Below, piece after piece: positions 32,125 to 39,812 of a stretch of DNA of 51,838 nt. Below the pieces are notes generated by a model. The model did no database searches and was not told the DNA's origin. It saw only the letters and a list, made by a program, of their open reading frames with translations. A program made the position numbers and the translations under genes. Position 1 is the first letter of the stretch. Every line of letters starts with the position of its first letter. This DNA comes from Ferrithrix thermotolerans DSM 19514 (lineage in GTDB: Bacteria > Actinomycetota > Acidimicrobiia > Acidimicrobiales > Ilumatobacteraceae), in NCBI GenBank assembly GCA_945861025.1, contig CAMASN010000019.1, positions 1 through 51,838 of the forward strand, in the 5' to 3' direction.

Positions 32125-32931
32125 CTAACCGCCAACGATGCGGGCTTGCAGCTTGCGCATGCCGGCTAACCAACGGTCGTAGTCGGCCACTTTACGCGAC
32201 CAGTAGGTAAGCACCTCTGGGTGCGGAGCGACGAGAAAGGTTTCGGCTTCGATAACGGCGAGCGCAGCTTCGGCAACTTCGGCAGGCTCAAGCACCACGC
32301 CGGCTGATCGCACCACGCTGCTTGAACCACCCACGCCTGGCTCGTCGCCTTGGCGCAGCATGTTGGTGTTCACGCCTTGCGGACACAAGCAACTCACGCG
32401 CAGTCCTTGGTCTCCGTAGGTAAGGCTCATCCATTCGGCGAACGCGACGGCCGCGTGCTTCGTAAGGCTGTATGGCGCCGAGCCGATCTGCGACAGCAAC
32501 CCGGCGGCCGAGGCTGTGGAGCAGAAGTAGCCGTGGCCGCGCTCGAGCCAACCGGGCAACAGGTGCTTTGCGGCCCACCGATGAGCGTGGACGTTGATGT
32601 CGAACGCTGCGTCCCACACATCTTCGGTGGTGCTGAGGTCGGTGCCGATGCCCACGCCAGCGTTGGCCCAGAACAAGTCGATTGGTCCGAACGCAGCGAC
32701 GGCATCGTTGATCAGTTGCACGTTGCCTTGTTCGCTTGACACGTCGGCGCCGACGCCAATGCTTGAGTCGGCGCGGAGGGCGTTGAGCGCTTGCGAAACC
32801 AGTTGGGCGCCTGCACCATCGAGGTCGGCCACGACCACGCGTGCCCCCGCAGCGTGGAACCGTTCGGCGAGTGCCTTGCCGATTCCGTTTGCTGAGCCCG
32901 TTATAACGACATGCTTGCCAGAGAGATCCAT
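32125..32931 (-). CDS. SDR family oxidoreductase
   Basis: A 268-residue classical short-chain dehydrogenase. It has TGSANGIG (cofactor loop), VVADLDG (an Asp that favours NAD), WANAGVG, the serine in CSTASAAG and the catalytic YSLTK. Substrate unknown; the pocket helix KHAAVAFAEWMSLTYGDQGL is like those of actinobacterial alcohol or steroid dehydrogenases. TACCAT ends 7 nt before the ATG at 32931. It leads a two-gene unit with the small protein downstream. Confidence 0.9.
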   Translation of the reverse strand: MDLSGKHVVITGSANGIGKALAERFHAAGARVVVADLDGAGAQLVSQALNALRADSSIGVGADVSSEQGNVQLINDAVAAFGPIDLFWANAGVGIGTDLSTTEDVWDAAFDINVHAHRWAAKHLLPGWLERGHGYFCSTASAAGLLSQIGSAPYSLTKHAAVAFAEWMSLTYGDQGLRVSCLCPQGVNTNMLRQGDEPGVGGSSSVVRSAGVVLEPAEVAEAALAVIEAETFLVAPHPEVLTYWSRKVADYDRWLAGMRKLQARIVGG

Positions 32932-32938
32932 TGTCGAG

Positions 32939-32944
32939 ATGGTA
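32939..32944 (-). promoter_or_regulatory. -10 hexamer TACCAT of the SDR gene at 32931
   Basis: TACCAT with a 7-nt spacer to the ATG. The 136-bp divergent region also has AGAGATAC twice as a direct repeat (32979-32986 and 33020-33027). Confidence 0.55.
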
Positions 32945-33055
32945 GGCCTCGGCATGGCGATGCGGTGTGATCAGATTGAGAGATACGGACGAATGTCACC
33001 ACCGCGAATCCGAAGCTTCAGAGATACCATGCAGCGGCAGTAAGCGCTACCGAGT

Positions 33056-33061
33056 TACGGT
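33056..33061 (+). promoter_or_regulatory. -10 hexamer TACGGT of a small gene
   Basis: TACGGT ends 6 nt before the ATG at 33068. Confidence 0.5.
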
Positions 33062-33067
33062 GACGTC

Positions 33068-33280
33068 ATGAGTAGTGAGTCAATGAAGATTGAGTCCAAA
33101 CGAGGGGAGCAGCCGATGATCGATTCGAACGAGGCAGTGATTGCCGACGCCTTGGCAGTTATCGACAAAGCGTTGGCAGAAATGTTGCGTCGCGAGCTCG
33201 TGTCATCCGGTGAAGTCGCCGACCTTTTGCTCGATGTGCGCACCTTGCTCACGCATCCAGCAACCACCGCACCTGCCTGA
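33068..33280 (+). CDS. small helical protein of unknown function
   Basis: Encodes 70 residues, mostly alpha-helical and amphipathic (IADALAVIDKALAEMLRREL, then SGEVADLLLDVRTLL), acidic overall, no signal or membrane segment. Two starts are credible: ATG 33068, leaderless behind TACGGT, or ATG 33116, with AGGGGAG 7 nt upstream, giving 55 residues that cover the helical part. No known family recognised. A hairpin directly after the stop separates it from the convergent acyltransferase. Confidence 0.6.
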   Translation: MSSESMKIESKRGEQPMIDSNEAVIADALAVIDKALAEMLRRELVSSGEVADLLLDVRTLLTHPATTAPA

Positions 33281-33289
33281 GCCTTGTCT

Positions 33290-33306
33290 CGCCCGCCGGT
33301 CGGGCG
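33290..33306. terminator. bidirectional hairpin between convergent genes
   Basis: CGCCCG-CCGGT-CGGGCG, a 6-bp GC-only stem with a 5-nt loop, abutting the acyltransferase stop at 33307. No long T-run, so a weak intrinsic terminator or mRNA end-protecting hairpin. Confidence 0.5.
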
Positions 33307-34692
33307 TTAGATAGCCAGCAGGTCTTTGAATGCGCCGACAAGACATCGGTGCAGCAATGCCGGATCAGCAACCGCCGCAATGTCAATGTTTGCACCCATG
33401 TCGAGGCTACCCATGTAGCTCAACAGGGTGAGATTGAACGCCACGCCGCCAAGTGGTCCCACGGGATAGTTCTGCAACACCTGCGCACCGCCCATGAACA
33501 ACGCCACCGGAGCGCCACGCACATTGCTTGTTGCGAAGTCGATGGTGTGCGCCTGCGTACGAGCTAGCCGTGTGACCAACGAGGTGGGCAGAGTCGATGC
33601 CACTGCTGCCAAAGTTTCCAGAGAAGCCGGTGCAACACTGTCGCGGGCAGCCTGTGACGCTTCGTTGATTGCGATGAATCGTTCGGCCACCGACATAGCT
33701 GCGGTGGGTACCTCAATGCGCACGAGGGAGAATGCATTGGCCCCCGATGATTCGCCGCGGGTGCTGATGGCCATCGAGGCACGCAACGTGTCGACGGGTG
33801 CTCCGAGCGCAATGTGATAGCGACTCGAGGCCTCAGCGGCCACGGTGAGAAACGCTGTATTGAGCTTGCCGCCGAGCTTGGCTGCAACGGCTCGTGTTTC
33901 GGCGTAGGGCGCTTGCAGTACCTCAATTTGGCGGCGCAGCGAGCGCTGAGTCCACAGCGGCGAGTGGGCCTGCTCGAGATCGCTGAGTTGGCTGATAATG
34001 CCGCGGATGGTGTCGGCGGCTGCAGTGCCGGCCTCGGGCAACTGAGTGGGGTCGGCGAGCAACTCGCGGACTTGGCGCAGCAAACCGAGCGGCATTCGCA
34101 AGCTGCCGGTCACGAGATCGCGAAGGGTTTCGCTGCTGCTGGGCTGCGACTGCTCGCGGGCTGCGGCGATGTCGTCGGCGTTTAGCGGTGAGCGCTCGGG
34201 TGTGTCGGCAGCAAAGTCGAGAAATTCAAGGCTCAGCTTCACGCCGCCTTCGCCATCGGTGATGGTGTGATGCAGCTTTTGAATGAGCGCGCATTTGCCG
34301 CCGCGTAGGCCTTCGACCAGAGTGAATTGCCAGAGCGGTCGGGTTCGATCGAATGGGTCGGCGGTGATGATGCTGGCGAGGTCGAGCAACTGGCGAAGGT
34401 TGCCGGGCTTGGGCAGCGCAATGTGGCGAACGTGGTACTTAAGGTCGAAGTTGGCGTCATCGACCCACATCGGTGCTGTGAGGTTGGCAGGTGCGGGCTG
34501 CACACGCTGGCGAAGACGGGGCACCACGTGAGTGGCGCGCTCCATGGTGCGCATGATGCGGTCCATGTCGGGCCGCTTTTCGAGGATGGTCACGTTGGCA
34601 AACGTGGACGATAGGTGCGGGTCTTTTTCCATCCGCCACATCAGGCCTTCGGCATCAGACATCTTGTTGTCGAAGGTGGGCGAATCGGCCAT
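33307..34692 (-). CDS. wax ester synthase/diacylglycerol acyltransferase (WS/DGAT)
   Basis: A 461-residue bifunctional acyltransferase that joins acyl-CoA to fatty alcohols or diacylglycerol to give wax esters or triacylglycerol. The catalytic HHxxxDG motif is in KLHHTITDGEGG, the PLWQ motif in TRPLWQFTLVEG, and the second conserved block near NVRGAPVALFMGG. It probably acts at the membrane or lipid-body surface. The ATG at 34692 (MADSPTF) has TAGTCT 8 nt before it; a TTG two codons earlier is less likely. The PAP2 gene upstream could supply diacylglycerol. Confidence 0.94.
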   Translation of the reverse strand: MADSPTFDNKMSDAEGLMWRMEKDPHLSSTFANVTILEKRPDMDRIMRTMERATHVVPRLRQRVQPAPANLTAPMWVDDANFDLKYHVRHIALPKPGNLRQLLDLASIITADPFDRTRPLWQFTLVEGLRGGKCALIQKLHHTITDGEGGVKLSLEFLDFAADTPERSPLNADDIAAAREQSQPSSSETLRDLVTGSLRMPLGLLRQVRELLADPTQLPEAGTAAADTIRGIISQLSDLEQAHSPLWTQRSLRRQIEVLQAPYAETRAVAAKLGGKLNTAFLTVAAEASSRYHIALGAPVDTLRASMAISTRGESSGANAFSLVRIEVPTAAMSVAERFIAINEASQAARDSVAPASLETLAAVASTLPTSLVTRLARTQAHTIDFATSNVRGAPVALFMGGAQVLQNYPVGPLGGVAFNLTLLSYMGSLDMGANIDIAAVADPALLHRCLVGAFKDLLAI

Positions 34693-34700
34693 AGCCAACG

Positions 34701-34706
34701 AGACTA
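34701..34706 (-). promoter_or_regulatory. -10 hexamer TAGTCT of the WS/DGAT gene
   Basis: TAGTCT with an 8-nt spacer to the ATG at 34692. Confidence 0.55.
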
Positions 34707-34754
34707 CGCCGTTCGCGGGTCGGCGCTACCCGGCGTCCAGCAGCGCTGGTGGGC

Positions 34755-35333
34755 CTAGCCCAAGATCTTACGGACAACCCGCTTGGCGATGGCGCCAAGC
34801 GTGAGGCCCAACAAGGCTCCGCCCACCACATCGCTCACGTGATGGATACGCACGTAGGCGCGGCTCAGGCCCACGATGCACGCCAGACCAAACCACATCG
34901 GCGCAGTACGGCGGCCGTCCCATGCAACGAGCAGCGTGGCTGCAGTAAATGCGGACGAGGCGTGCCCGCTCGGGAAGCTGCTCGTAGAGGGTTGACGCAC
35001 ATCGAAGCGGTCGTCGCCGGCCACCGTTGGGCGAACACGACGAAAGAGGCGCTTCACGCCTTGGTTCACGATGAGGCTCTCGACGCCCAACACCGATGAC
35101 AGCACGAGGGTCTGCCGAGCGCGTTGTTGGTTGGTGACGCTGCGGGCAATGCCGATGATGTGCCACAACACGCTGAAGTCGCCCACGTGGCTAGCGGTGG
35201 TGAACAACGCATCGGCAATGGGGTTGCCGCGGAGCTTCTCGAGTTGATCATCGGCCCATTGATCGAGGCGCGCAACCGTGGCACCGAAGTGCTGATCGGT
35301 GTTCACGGTCTGGCCTGATTCGGGTGAGCTCAT
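34755..35333 (-). CDS. PAP2 family phosphatase
   Basis: A 192-residue integral membrane phosphatase. The three catalytic motifs are complete: KRLFRRVRP (KxxxxxxRP), SFPSGHASSAF (PSGH) and SRAYVRIHHVSDVVGG (SRxxxxxHxxxD). It could dephosphorylate phosphatidate, a prenyl diphosphate or another lipid phosphate. The ATG at 35333 lies 13 nt after the nuclease stop, with no clear promoter, so it is probably the second gene of that unit. The WS/DGAT gene follows with its own promoter. Confidence 0.9.
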   Translation of the reverse strand: MSSPESGQTVNTDQHFGATVARLDQWADDQLEKLRGNPIADALFTTASHVGDFSVLWHIIGIARSVTNQQRARQTLVLSSVLGVESLIVNQGVKRLFRRVRPTVAGDDRFDVRQPSTSSFPSGHASSAFTAATLLVAWDGRRTAPMWFGLACIVGLSRAYVRIHHVSDVVGGALLGLTLGAIAKRVVRKILG

Positions 35334-35346
35334 CGAGCAATTCGAG

Positions 35347-36168
35347 TCATGAAGCCGCAACGGTAGCGAGCGGTCGTGGAATTTCTGCGGCTGCTTTCGA
35401 GGGATCGCCGCCAAATGCAGGACACCAGGTTTTGAACGTGCAGCTATTACAGAGGCCACTGGTGCGTGGCTTGAAATCGTTGTTGATGCACGCCCTCTCG
35501 ACTGCCTTCCACACGGCGGTGGTGCGGGTGACCACGGCGCGTACCGATTGCTCGGTTGGCGCGAACTCGATGATGTCGCCGCTCTTGAGATACATCAGGC
35601 GGATCTTTGACGGCCGGCGACCAAGTACGGCGTGGCACAAGAACGAATAGAAGTGCACGCCACTGAGCGAGCTCTGTTCGTATTTGGCGCTGGGTGCTCG
35701 ACCTGTTTTGTAGTCGGTGACAACGAGTTCGCCATCGGCATCGAGCTCAAGACGATCGATGATGCCGCGCAACGTGAGCCCGCCTACTGCGGCCTCGAGA
35801 CGCAGTTCGAGGCCAATCTCGCGAATGCTGGTTGGATCTTCGATCGCGAAGTACGCATCGACCAGTGAGCTCGACTCGCCGAAGAACACCCGCGACTGCG
35901 CTTCGGTCAGGCCGAGCTCGGTGTAGTCAGGGTTGGTTTGGTATTCGGCGAAGGCGGTATCGAGCGACAGCTGTGCGGCTGCGTTGGTGCGAGCTGATGG
36001 CTCGAGCATGAACAACAGCTCAAGGGCACGGTGCACCAGTGAGCCGCGGGTGGTATGCACGCTGGGCGGCTCGGGAAGTTTCTCGATGCTGGCAAAGCGA
36101 AAGGCCATTGGGCACGAGAGGAACGACTGCACGCGGCTTGGCGACAGGCTGTTGGGTACCGGAAACAT
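35347..36168 (-). CDS. RecB/Cas4-like PD-(D/E)XK exonuclease with iron-sulfur cluster
   Basis: A 273-residue single-domain nuclease. The order of motifs is that of AddB/Cas4/Dna2 nucleases: first cluster cysteine C19 in FLSCPMAF, a catalytic histidine H46 in LVHRALE, D138 in RGIIDRLEL, D152-x-K154 in VVTDYKTGR, then C240, C243 and C249 (LCNSCTFKTWC). The four cysteines should bind a 4Fe-4S cluster that staples the fold. No helicase domain or cas genes accompany it, so it is a repair nuclease rather than CRISPR adaptation. TACGAT lies 6 nt before the ATG and a PafBC-type element 8 nt before that, which suggests DNA-damage induction. Confidence 0.88.
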   Translation of the reverse strand: MFPVPNSLSPSRVQSFLSCPMAFRFASIEKLPEPPSVHTTRGSLVHRALELLFMLEPSARTNAAAQLSLDTAFAEYQTNPDYTELGLTEAQSRVFFGESSSLVDAYFAIEDPTSIREIGLELRLEAAVGGLTLRGIIDRLELDADGELVVTDYKTGRAPSAKYEQSSLSGVHFYSFLCHAVLGRRPSKIRLMYLKSGDIIEFAPTEQSVRAVVTRTTAVWKAVERACINNDFKPRTSGLCNSCTFKTWCPAFGGDPSKAAAEIPRPLATVAAS

Positions 36169-36174
36169 GGGTTG

Positions 36175-36197
36175 ATCGTAGAGCAGGCCTGCGACAA
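36175..36197 (-). promoter_or_regulatory. PafBC/RecA-NDp-like promoter of the RecB/Cas4-like nuclease gene
   Basis: Read on the minus strand: TTGTCGCAG, 8 nt, TACGAT, 6 nt, ATG. The known mycobacterial RecA-NDp consensus bound through PafBC is TTGTCRGTG-N8-TANNNT; 7 of 9 upstream bases match with exact spacing. None of the other 22 leaderless promoters I examined has this element at the right distance. Confidence 0.55.
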
Positions 36198-36203
36198 GGT
36201 TGG

Positions 36204-37034
36204 TCAGGCAGGGAACGAGGCAATGATCTCGGCGATTTGGGCCGGTGCCTGCATCGGCCCAAAGTGACCCAGGTTGTCGAGCTCTATGTAGCGAGCCGAC
36301 GGAATCTGCTCGGCAAGGGCGCGCATACGCGACGACGGTTGCATTGGCTGCGGCAACCCGCAGATGACCCACACCGGAAGGCGTAAATCGCCAAGGCGGA
36401 TCCACGTGTTGTGGTTGCCGCCCGCTTCGTAGTTGCGGGCCTCGGACTCGGGCGCGCACTTGAGGTGTACGTGAGCGTCGGGGCCCTCAGCGAATCCGCC
36501 GCGCACATAGGCCTCAAGACACTCAGGGTCGAACACGTTGAGTGGTGGCTTGGCGCTGTAGTTGGCGATCGCTGCATCGAATGATTCGAACGTGCTGCGG
36601 CGCTTGCGTGCCCCAGCGGCCAAGAAGTTACCGCCGCTCTGGTCACCGCCGCCATTGCCGGGAATGGTCACCTCAGGGGGCATCACGATTGGTTCGTACA
36701 CGATGAGCCCGCGGAACAAATGCGGCTGGGCGAGTGCGGCCATCAGCATTGCAGCGCCGCCCATGCTGTGGCCCACGCCTAGCACGGGTCCGTTGTTCTG
36801 CAGCGTGGTTGCTATCGCTGCGGCATCGGCGCCGTGCGTTTGCCAATCGACGATCCACTCGGGATCGACCGGGGTGTTGCCGTGACCGCGAGCGTCGTAG
36901 GCGATGTTGTGATTATTGCGCAGGCGGTTGGCGATGGGCTGCCAGCACATCGAGTGAAAACCAGTGGCGTGCGAGTAGAGCGTTGTGTGGCCGGTGCCGC
37001 CGAGGTCGTACACGGCGTTGATTGGTGTGGGCAC
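36204..37034 (-). CDS. alpha/beta hydrolase
   Basis: A 276-residue soluble alpha/beta hydrolase. The N-terminal strand LGGTGHTTLYSHATGFHSMC and AYDARGHGNTP are typical; the nucleophile serine is in GVGHSMGGAAM, and the histidine probably in LDNLGHFGPMQAP. An insert rich in Gly and Arg (IPGNGGGDQSGG, ARKRR) lies in the lid region. Substrate unknown. The GTG at 37034 starts 7 nt after the LapA-like gene stop, so the two are likely co-transcribed; a longer frame would overlap that gene. Confidence 0.82.
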   Translation of the reverse strand: MPTPINAVYDLGGTGHTTLYSHATGFHSMCWQPIANRLRNNHNIAYDARGHGNTPVDPEWIVDWQTHGADAAAIATTLQNNGPVLGVGHSMGGAAMLMAALAQPHLFRGLIVYEPIVMPPEVTIPGNGGGDQSGGNFLAAGARKRRSTFESFDAAIANYSAKPPLNVFDPECLEAYVRGGFAEGPDAHVHLKCAPESEARNYEAGGNHNTWIRLGDLRLPVWVICGLPQPMQPSSRMRALAEQIPSARYIELDNLGHFGPMQAPAQIAEIIASFPA

Positions 37035-37041
37035 GCGTGAA

Positions 37042-37347
37042 CTAGTTCTTGGCTTCGACAGATTTGTGGCGCCGGCGACGCCACCAGATACTGAAGAGTC
37101 GGTCGGCAATAGCGCCGAGGATGATGGTCATCAGGATCAGCCAACGAATCGTTGTGGTCTTGGTGAAGAACACAAAATGGATCGATGCCTCGTGGTTGTT
37201 CTGCAGAATGAACGCGAGGCACAGCGCTGCAACCACTCCGGCGGCGATGAGGGCCAGGTTGGGTCCGCTTTTACCGCTGGCAGCGGGGCGCTGTTTGCCG
37301 CCCGACTTGGCTGTGTCGTTCGCAGCGATGTTGTCGTTGTTACCCAT
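37042..37347 (-). CDS. LapA/DUF1049 family membrane protein
   Basis: A 101-residue protein: a polar N-terminus (1-30), two membrane helices (about 31-47 and 68-85) joined by ILQNNHEASIHFVFF, the hallmark of the LapA/DUF1049 family, and a basic WWRRRRHK end. E. coli LapA works in LPS assembly, which actinobacteria lack, so the role here is open. GGAGG lies 6 nt before the ATG, one of the few textbook ribosome-binding sites in the window. Confidence 0.85.
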   Translation of the reverse strand: MGNNDNIAANDTAKSGGKQRPAASGKSGPNLALIAAGVVAALCLAFILQNNHEASIHFVFFTKTTTIRWLILMTIILGAIADRLFSIWWRRRRHKSVEAKN

Positions 37348-37371
37348 GGTGGCCTCCGTGGTTGTGATGCA

Positions 37372-38508
37372 TCATGTAGTCGTCGGCTTTGGTTCGCGTG
37401 GCAAGCCAAGCAAGCGCTCGCCGATGATATTGCGTTGCACTTGGCTGGTGCCACCTGCGATGCGGCCGCCTGGAGCCGCAAGCATTCCTTGCGAATCGAG
37501 GCCCTCCAGCATTGCTGCGGCGCCCGCAAGGTCGCCGCGCAACATTGCTGAATCGAACATCATCTCGGTGATACCGAGCTTCATCAACGACGCCGCCGTC
37601 GAGGCGACGGGGCCCTGTCGCAGCCCCATTGCTTTGAACGCGTTGCCGCGGCTGAGCAACTCGGCTAACGACTGACGCTGCACAACGTTGAGGTCGCGGC
37701 CCTCGGCAATGCGCGCCATCGATTCGAGGCGTCGCTCAAGGCCGATGACGCTGGCTCCGATGTGACCGCGTTCGTTTGTGAGCACCGCCATACCCACGCC
37801 CCATCCGCCATGTAGCGGGCCGAGAAGTTGGTCGGCTGGCAACTCGACATCGGTGAAGAACACCTCGTCGAATTCGGCCTCGCCGGTGATCTGTTTGAGC
37901 GGACGAATCTCGACGCCGGGCAGGTTCATCGGGAACAAGAAGAACGAGATGCCGTCGTGCTTTTTTGCTTCCGGATTGGTGCGTGCCATCAAGATGCCCC
38001 AGTCGCTATAACGACCTCCGCTGCACCAAACCTTTTGGCCGTTGATGATGAAGCGATCGCCGGCGCGCTCGGCGCGGGTACTCAACGAGCCAAGGTCGCT
38101 TCCGGCGCTGGGTTCGCTGAACAACTGGCACCACACCCTGTTGGCTTGCAACGTAGGCAACAGGTGCTGTTGCTGTTGCTCGGGGGTTCCGAATTTCATG
38201 ATCGAACCGCCAGCCAGGACCAGACCCACCATGTTGAGCACGGGTGGCACGCCGGCCAATGCGCATTCGTGCATCCACACCGCTTGGTGCGCCGAGCCGA
38301 GGCCGCGACCGCCGTGCTCGACGGGCCAATGAATACCAGCGAAGCCCGCTTCAAAGAGGCGCTGTTGCCATTCGATTCCGGCGCTGATGAGGTCGGGTGG
38401 GCAGATTGCGCCGTAGTCACGCGGGGCGGTGGCTTTGTTGGCGCCGAGCCAGGTCTGCACTGAGGTGCGGAACTCGTCGAGACCGAGTGTTTCGGGTGCT
38501 TGTTCCAT
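37372..38508 (-). CDS. acyl-CoA dehydrogenase
   Basis: A 378-residue flavoprotein of the FadE type. Flavin and substrate blocks are visible in WCQLFSEPSAGSDLGSL, FIINGQKVWCSGG and GGTSQVQRNIIGERLLGLP. The WHW-like N-terminal part (GFAGIHWPVEHGGRGLG) and length resemble the alpha/beta-type FadEs seen in sterol side-chain and branched-chain degradation; such subunits often form heteromers. No tandem FadE partner is adjacent. ATG 38508 (MEQAPETLG) is preferred, with TAGCGT 8 nt before it, over an upstream ATG at 38529. Confidence 0.92.
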   Translation of the reverse strand: MEQAPETLGLDEFRTSVQTWLGANKATAPRDYGAICPPDLISAGIEWQQRLFEAGFAGIHWPVEHGGRGLGSAHQAVWMHECALAGVPPVLNMVGLVLAGGSIMKFGTPEQQQQHLLPTLQANRVWCQLFSEPSAGSDLGSLSTRAERAGDRFIINGQKVWCSGGRYSDWGILMARTNPEAKKHDGISFFLFPMNLPGVEIRPLKQITGEAEFDEVFFTDVELPADQLLGPLHGGWGVGMAVLTNERGHIGASVIGLERRLESMARIAEGRDLNVVQRQSLAELLSRGNAFKAMGLRQGPVASTAASLMKLGITEMMFDSAMLRGDLAGAAAMLEGLDSQGMLAAPGGRIAGGTSQVQRNIIGERLLGLPREPKPTTT

Positions 38509-38516
38509 TGGTGTGC

Positions 38517-38522
38517 ACGCTA
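38517..38522 (-). promoter_or_regulatory. -10 hexamer TAGCGT of the acyl-CoA dehydrogenase gene at 38508
   Basis: TAGCGT with an 8-nt spacer to the ATG at 38508. Confidence 0.55.
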
Positions 38523-38529
38523 GTGCCAC

Positions 38530-38696
38530 CTCATTGGTAGCAACGTGGTGGCGCTACTCGCCGACCCGTATGCCGTAAGGGTTTCTTGGACAAGTCTTTA
38601 CTCCAGCTAGGGCGAGCGCTGCCGATACATAAATTACAGTTCACCTGCGTTCGGCAATCAGTTGTTCGAATTCGCATCTATTTCAGGGAGGTATTC
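38530..38696 (+). other. divergent intergenic region upstream of the Asp/RG-tailed protein gene
   Basis: About 170 bp. The plus-strand gene has a strong ribosome-binding site (AGGGAGG, 38684-38691), so its promoter must lie within; AT-rich ATACATAAATTACAGT near 38625-38641 is the best candidate for a -10 region. An imperfect inverted repeat GCCACC/GGTGGC lies around 38526-38556. Confidence 0.35.
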
Positions 38697-39812
38697 ATGC
38701 GCAAGAGCGCACTCATCACCGCAAGCGCCTTCATTGGTCTTGCCTCACTCGTTGCCGGCGGCACAGCCGCTAGCGCCTCATCACATGCGCCGAAGGTGGC
38801 GGGCGCTTCAAGCTTCACTCTCAACTTGCTTGGCGCGCCCATCATCGTTGGCGTCACCACAGGAGTCGACGGCAGCTTGGCCAACGTCGACGTTGACCCA
38901 GCCGTTCTCGTAGCAACTGCTGCTCGCTACAACAAGGTTTCGTTTACCAACACCGCCGGCACTATGTCGGTGAGCGTTCGCGCCAACCACGGCGGCCAGA
39001 GCCTCACGGTTCGTTCATCGAGCTTGGCCGACCTTGCTGGAACAGCGAACGGCTGGAGCGGCGACGTATTTGGTAACGCCGTAACGAGCACAGTCACGTT
39101 CGACATCGTCGATGTTGCTGGAACGCCAACAATTACTGGTGTCACATGTCTTCCGTTGACTGCTCCAACATGCCAAGTGCGACCGACTGTTGTTGGCTAC
39201 GACGACGACGATGACGACGGCTCAAGCGCCTCGGCCTCGGTGGTGTTCACCAGCGATACTGGCGCGATCCGCACACTTCGAATTCGGGTTGGCATGCATA
39301 GCGAATACGGCACCACCCGAGCAGTCGTGCGCATGTCGCTCTCGAGGATCGCCGAAGCCGCTATTACTGGCGTCGGCCCTCATTCATGGACCGGCGTGTT
39401 GTGCGACGGCACCCCAGCAACGATCAACTACGAGGTTGCTGAGGGCGGCGCAATTTCGGTTACTCCAGATCCAGCGTTTACGGTGAAGGGCCACAAACGT
39501 AATGGTGTCAAGGTGATGTTCGCTTCAGGTGAGCAGGTTCGTATCAGCGCTCGCGGTACCGGACTTACTGCTCAGGTGCGCCTAGAGGTGCGTCAGCGCT
39601 GTGAAAAGAGTCTTCCAACCATTAACAGCATCGCTCCAGACTCAAGCATCGTCAGCGGCGATGACTTCGACGATGACGGCGATCGTTCGGACGACGACGA
39701 CGACGACGACGATGACATCGATGATGACGACGACGATGACGACGACGATCACGGCCGTGGCCGTGGTCGTGGTCGTGGCCGTGGCAACGATGATGCCAAT
39801 GGTCGTGGCTGA
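38697..39812 (+). CDS. exported repeat protein with poly-aspartate and arginine-glycine tail
   Basis: A 371-residue secreted protein of unknown family. Residues 1-28 are a Sec signal peptide with a signal peptidase I site after ASA. Two beta-rich repeats of about 110 residues follow (about 41-160 and 178-300), each with a pattern of SL-x-x-(I/L)A, W-(S/T)G, an (I/V)-T-F/Y-(D/E)V strand and a cysteine pair, joined by a linker with six aspartates (169-174). The C-terminus (321-371) has two runs of nine and ten aspartates, then HGRGRGRGRGRG and a short NDDANGRG end. A calcium- or mineral-binding, or surface-charge role is conceivable but unproven. No membrane anchor is seen. Confidence 0.85.
   Translation: MRKSALITASAFIGLASLVAGGTAASASSHAPKVAGASSFTLNLLGAPIIVGVTTGVDGSLANVDVDPAVLVATAARYNKVSFTNTAGTMSVSVRANHGGQSLTVRSSSLADLAGTANGWSGDVFGNAVTSTVTFDIVDVAGTPTITGVTCLPLTAPTCQVRPTVVGYDDDDDDGSSASASVVFTSDTGAIRTLRIRVGMHSEYGTTRAVVRMSLSRIAEAAITGVGPHSWTGVLCDGTPATINYEVAEGGAISVTPDPAFTVKGHKRNGVKVMFASGEQVRISARGTGLTAQVRLEVRQRCEKSLPTINSIAPDSSIVSGDDFDDDGDRSDDDDDDDDDIDDDDDDDDDDHGRGRGRGRGRGNDDANGRG

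Noticed and set aside
35347-36168. Cas4 as evidence for a CRISPR system
   Set aside because: The nuclease has the Cas4-like motif order, but no cas1, cas2 or repeat array is in the window, and its promoter and neighbours fit DNA repair better.
38664-38673. GTTCGAATTC resembling a tRNA T-loop, or half of an actinobacterial LexA box
   Set aside because: No acceptor, D or anticodon stems surround it, and GAAC-N4-GTTC symmetry is missing.
39601-39798. Thr/Met-rich upstream extension of the lipoprotein frame
   Set aside because: It is the out-of-frame reading of the poly-Asp codons; the signal peptide begins properly at 39799.
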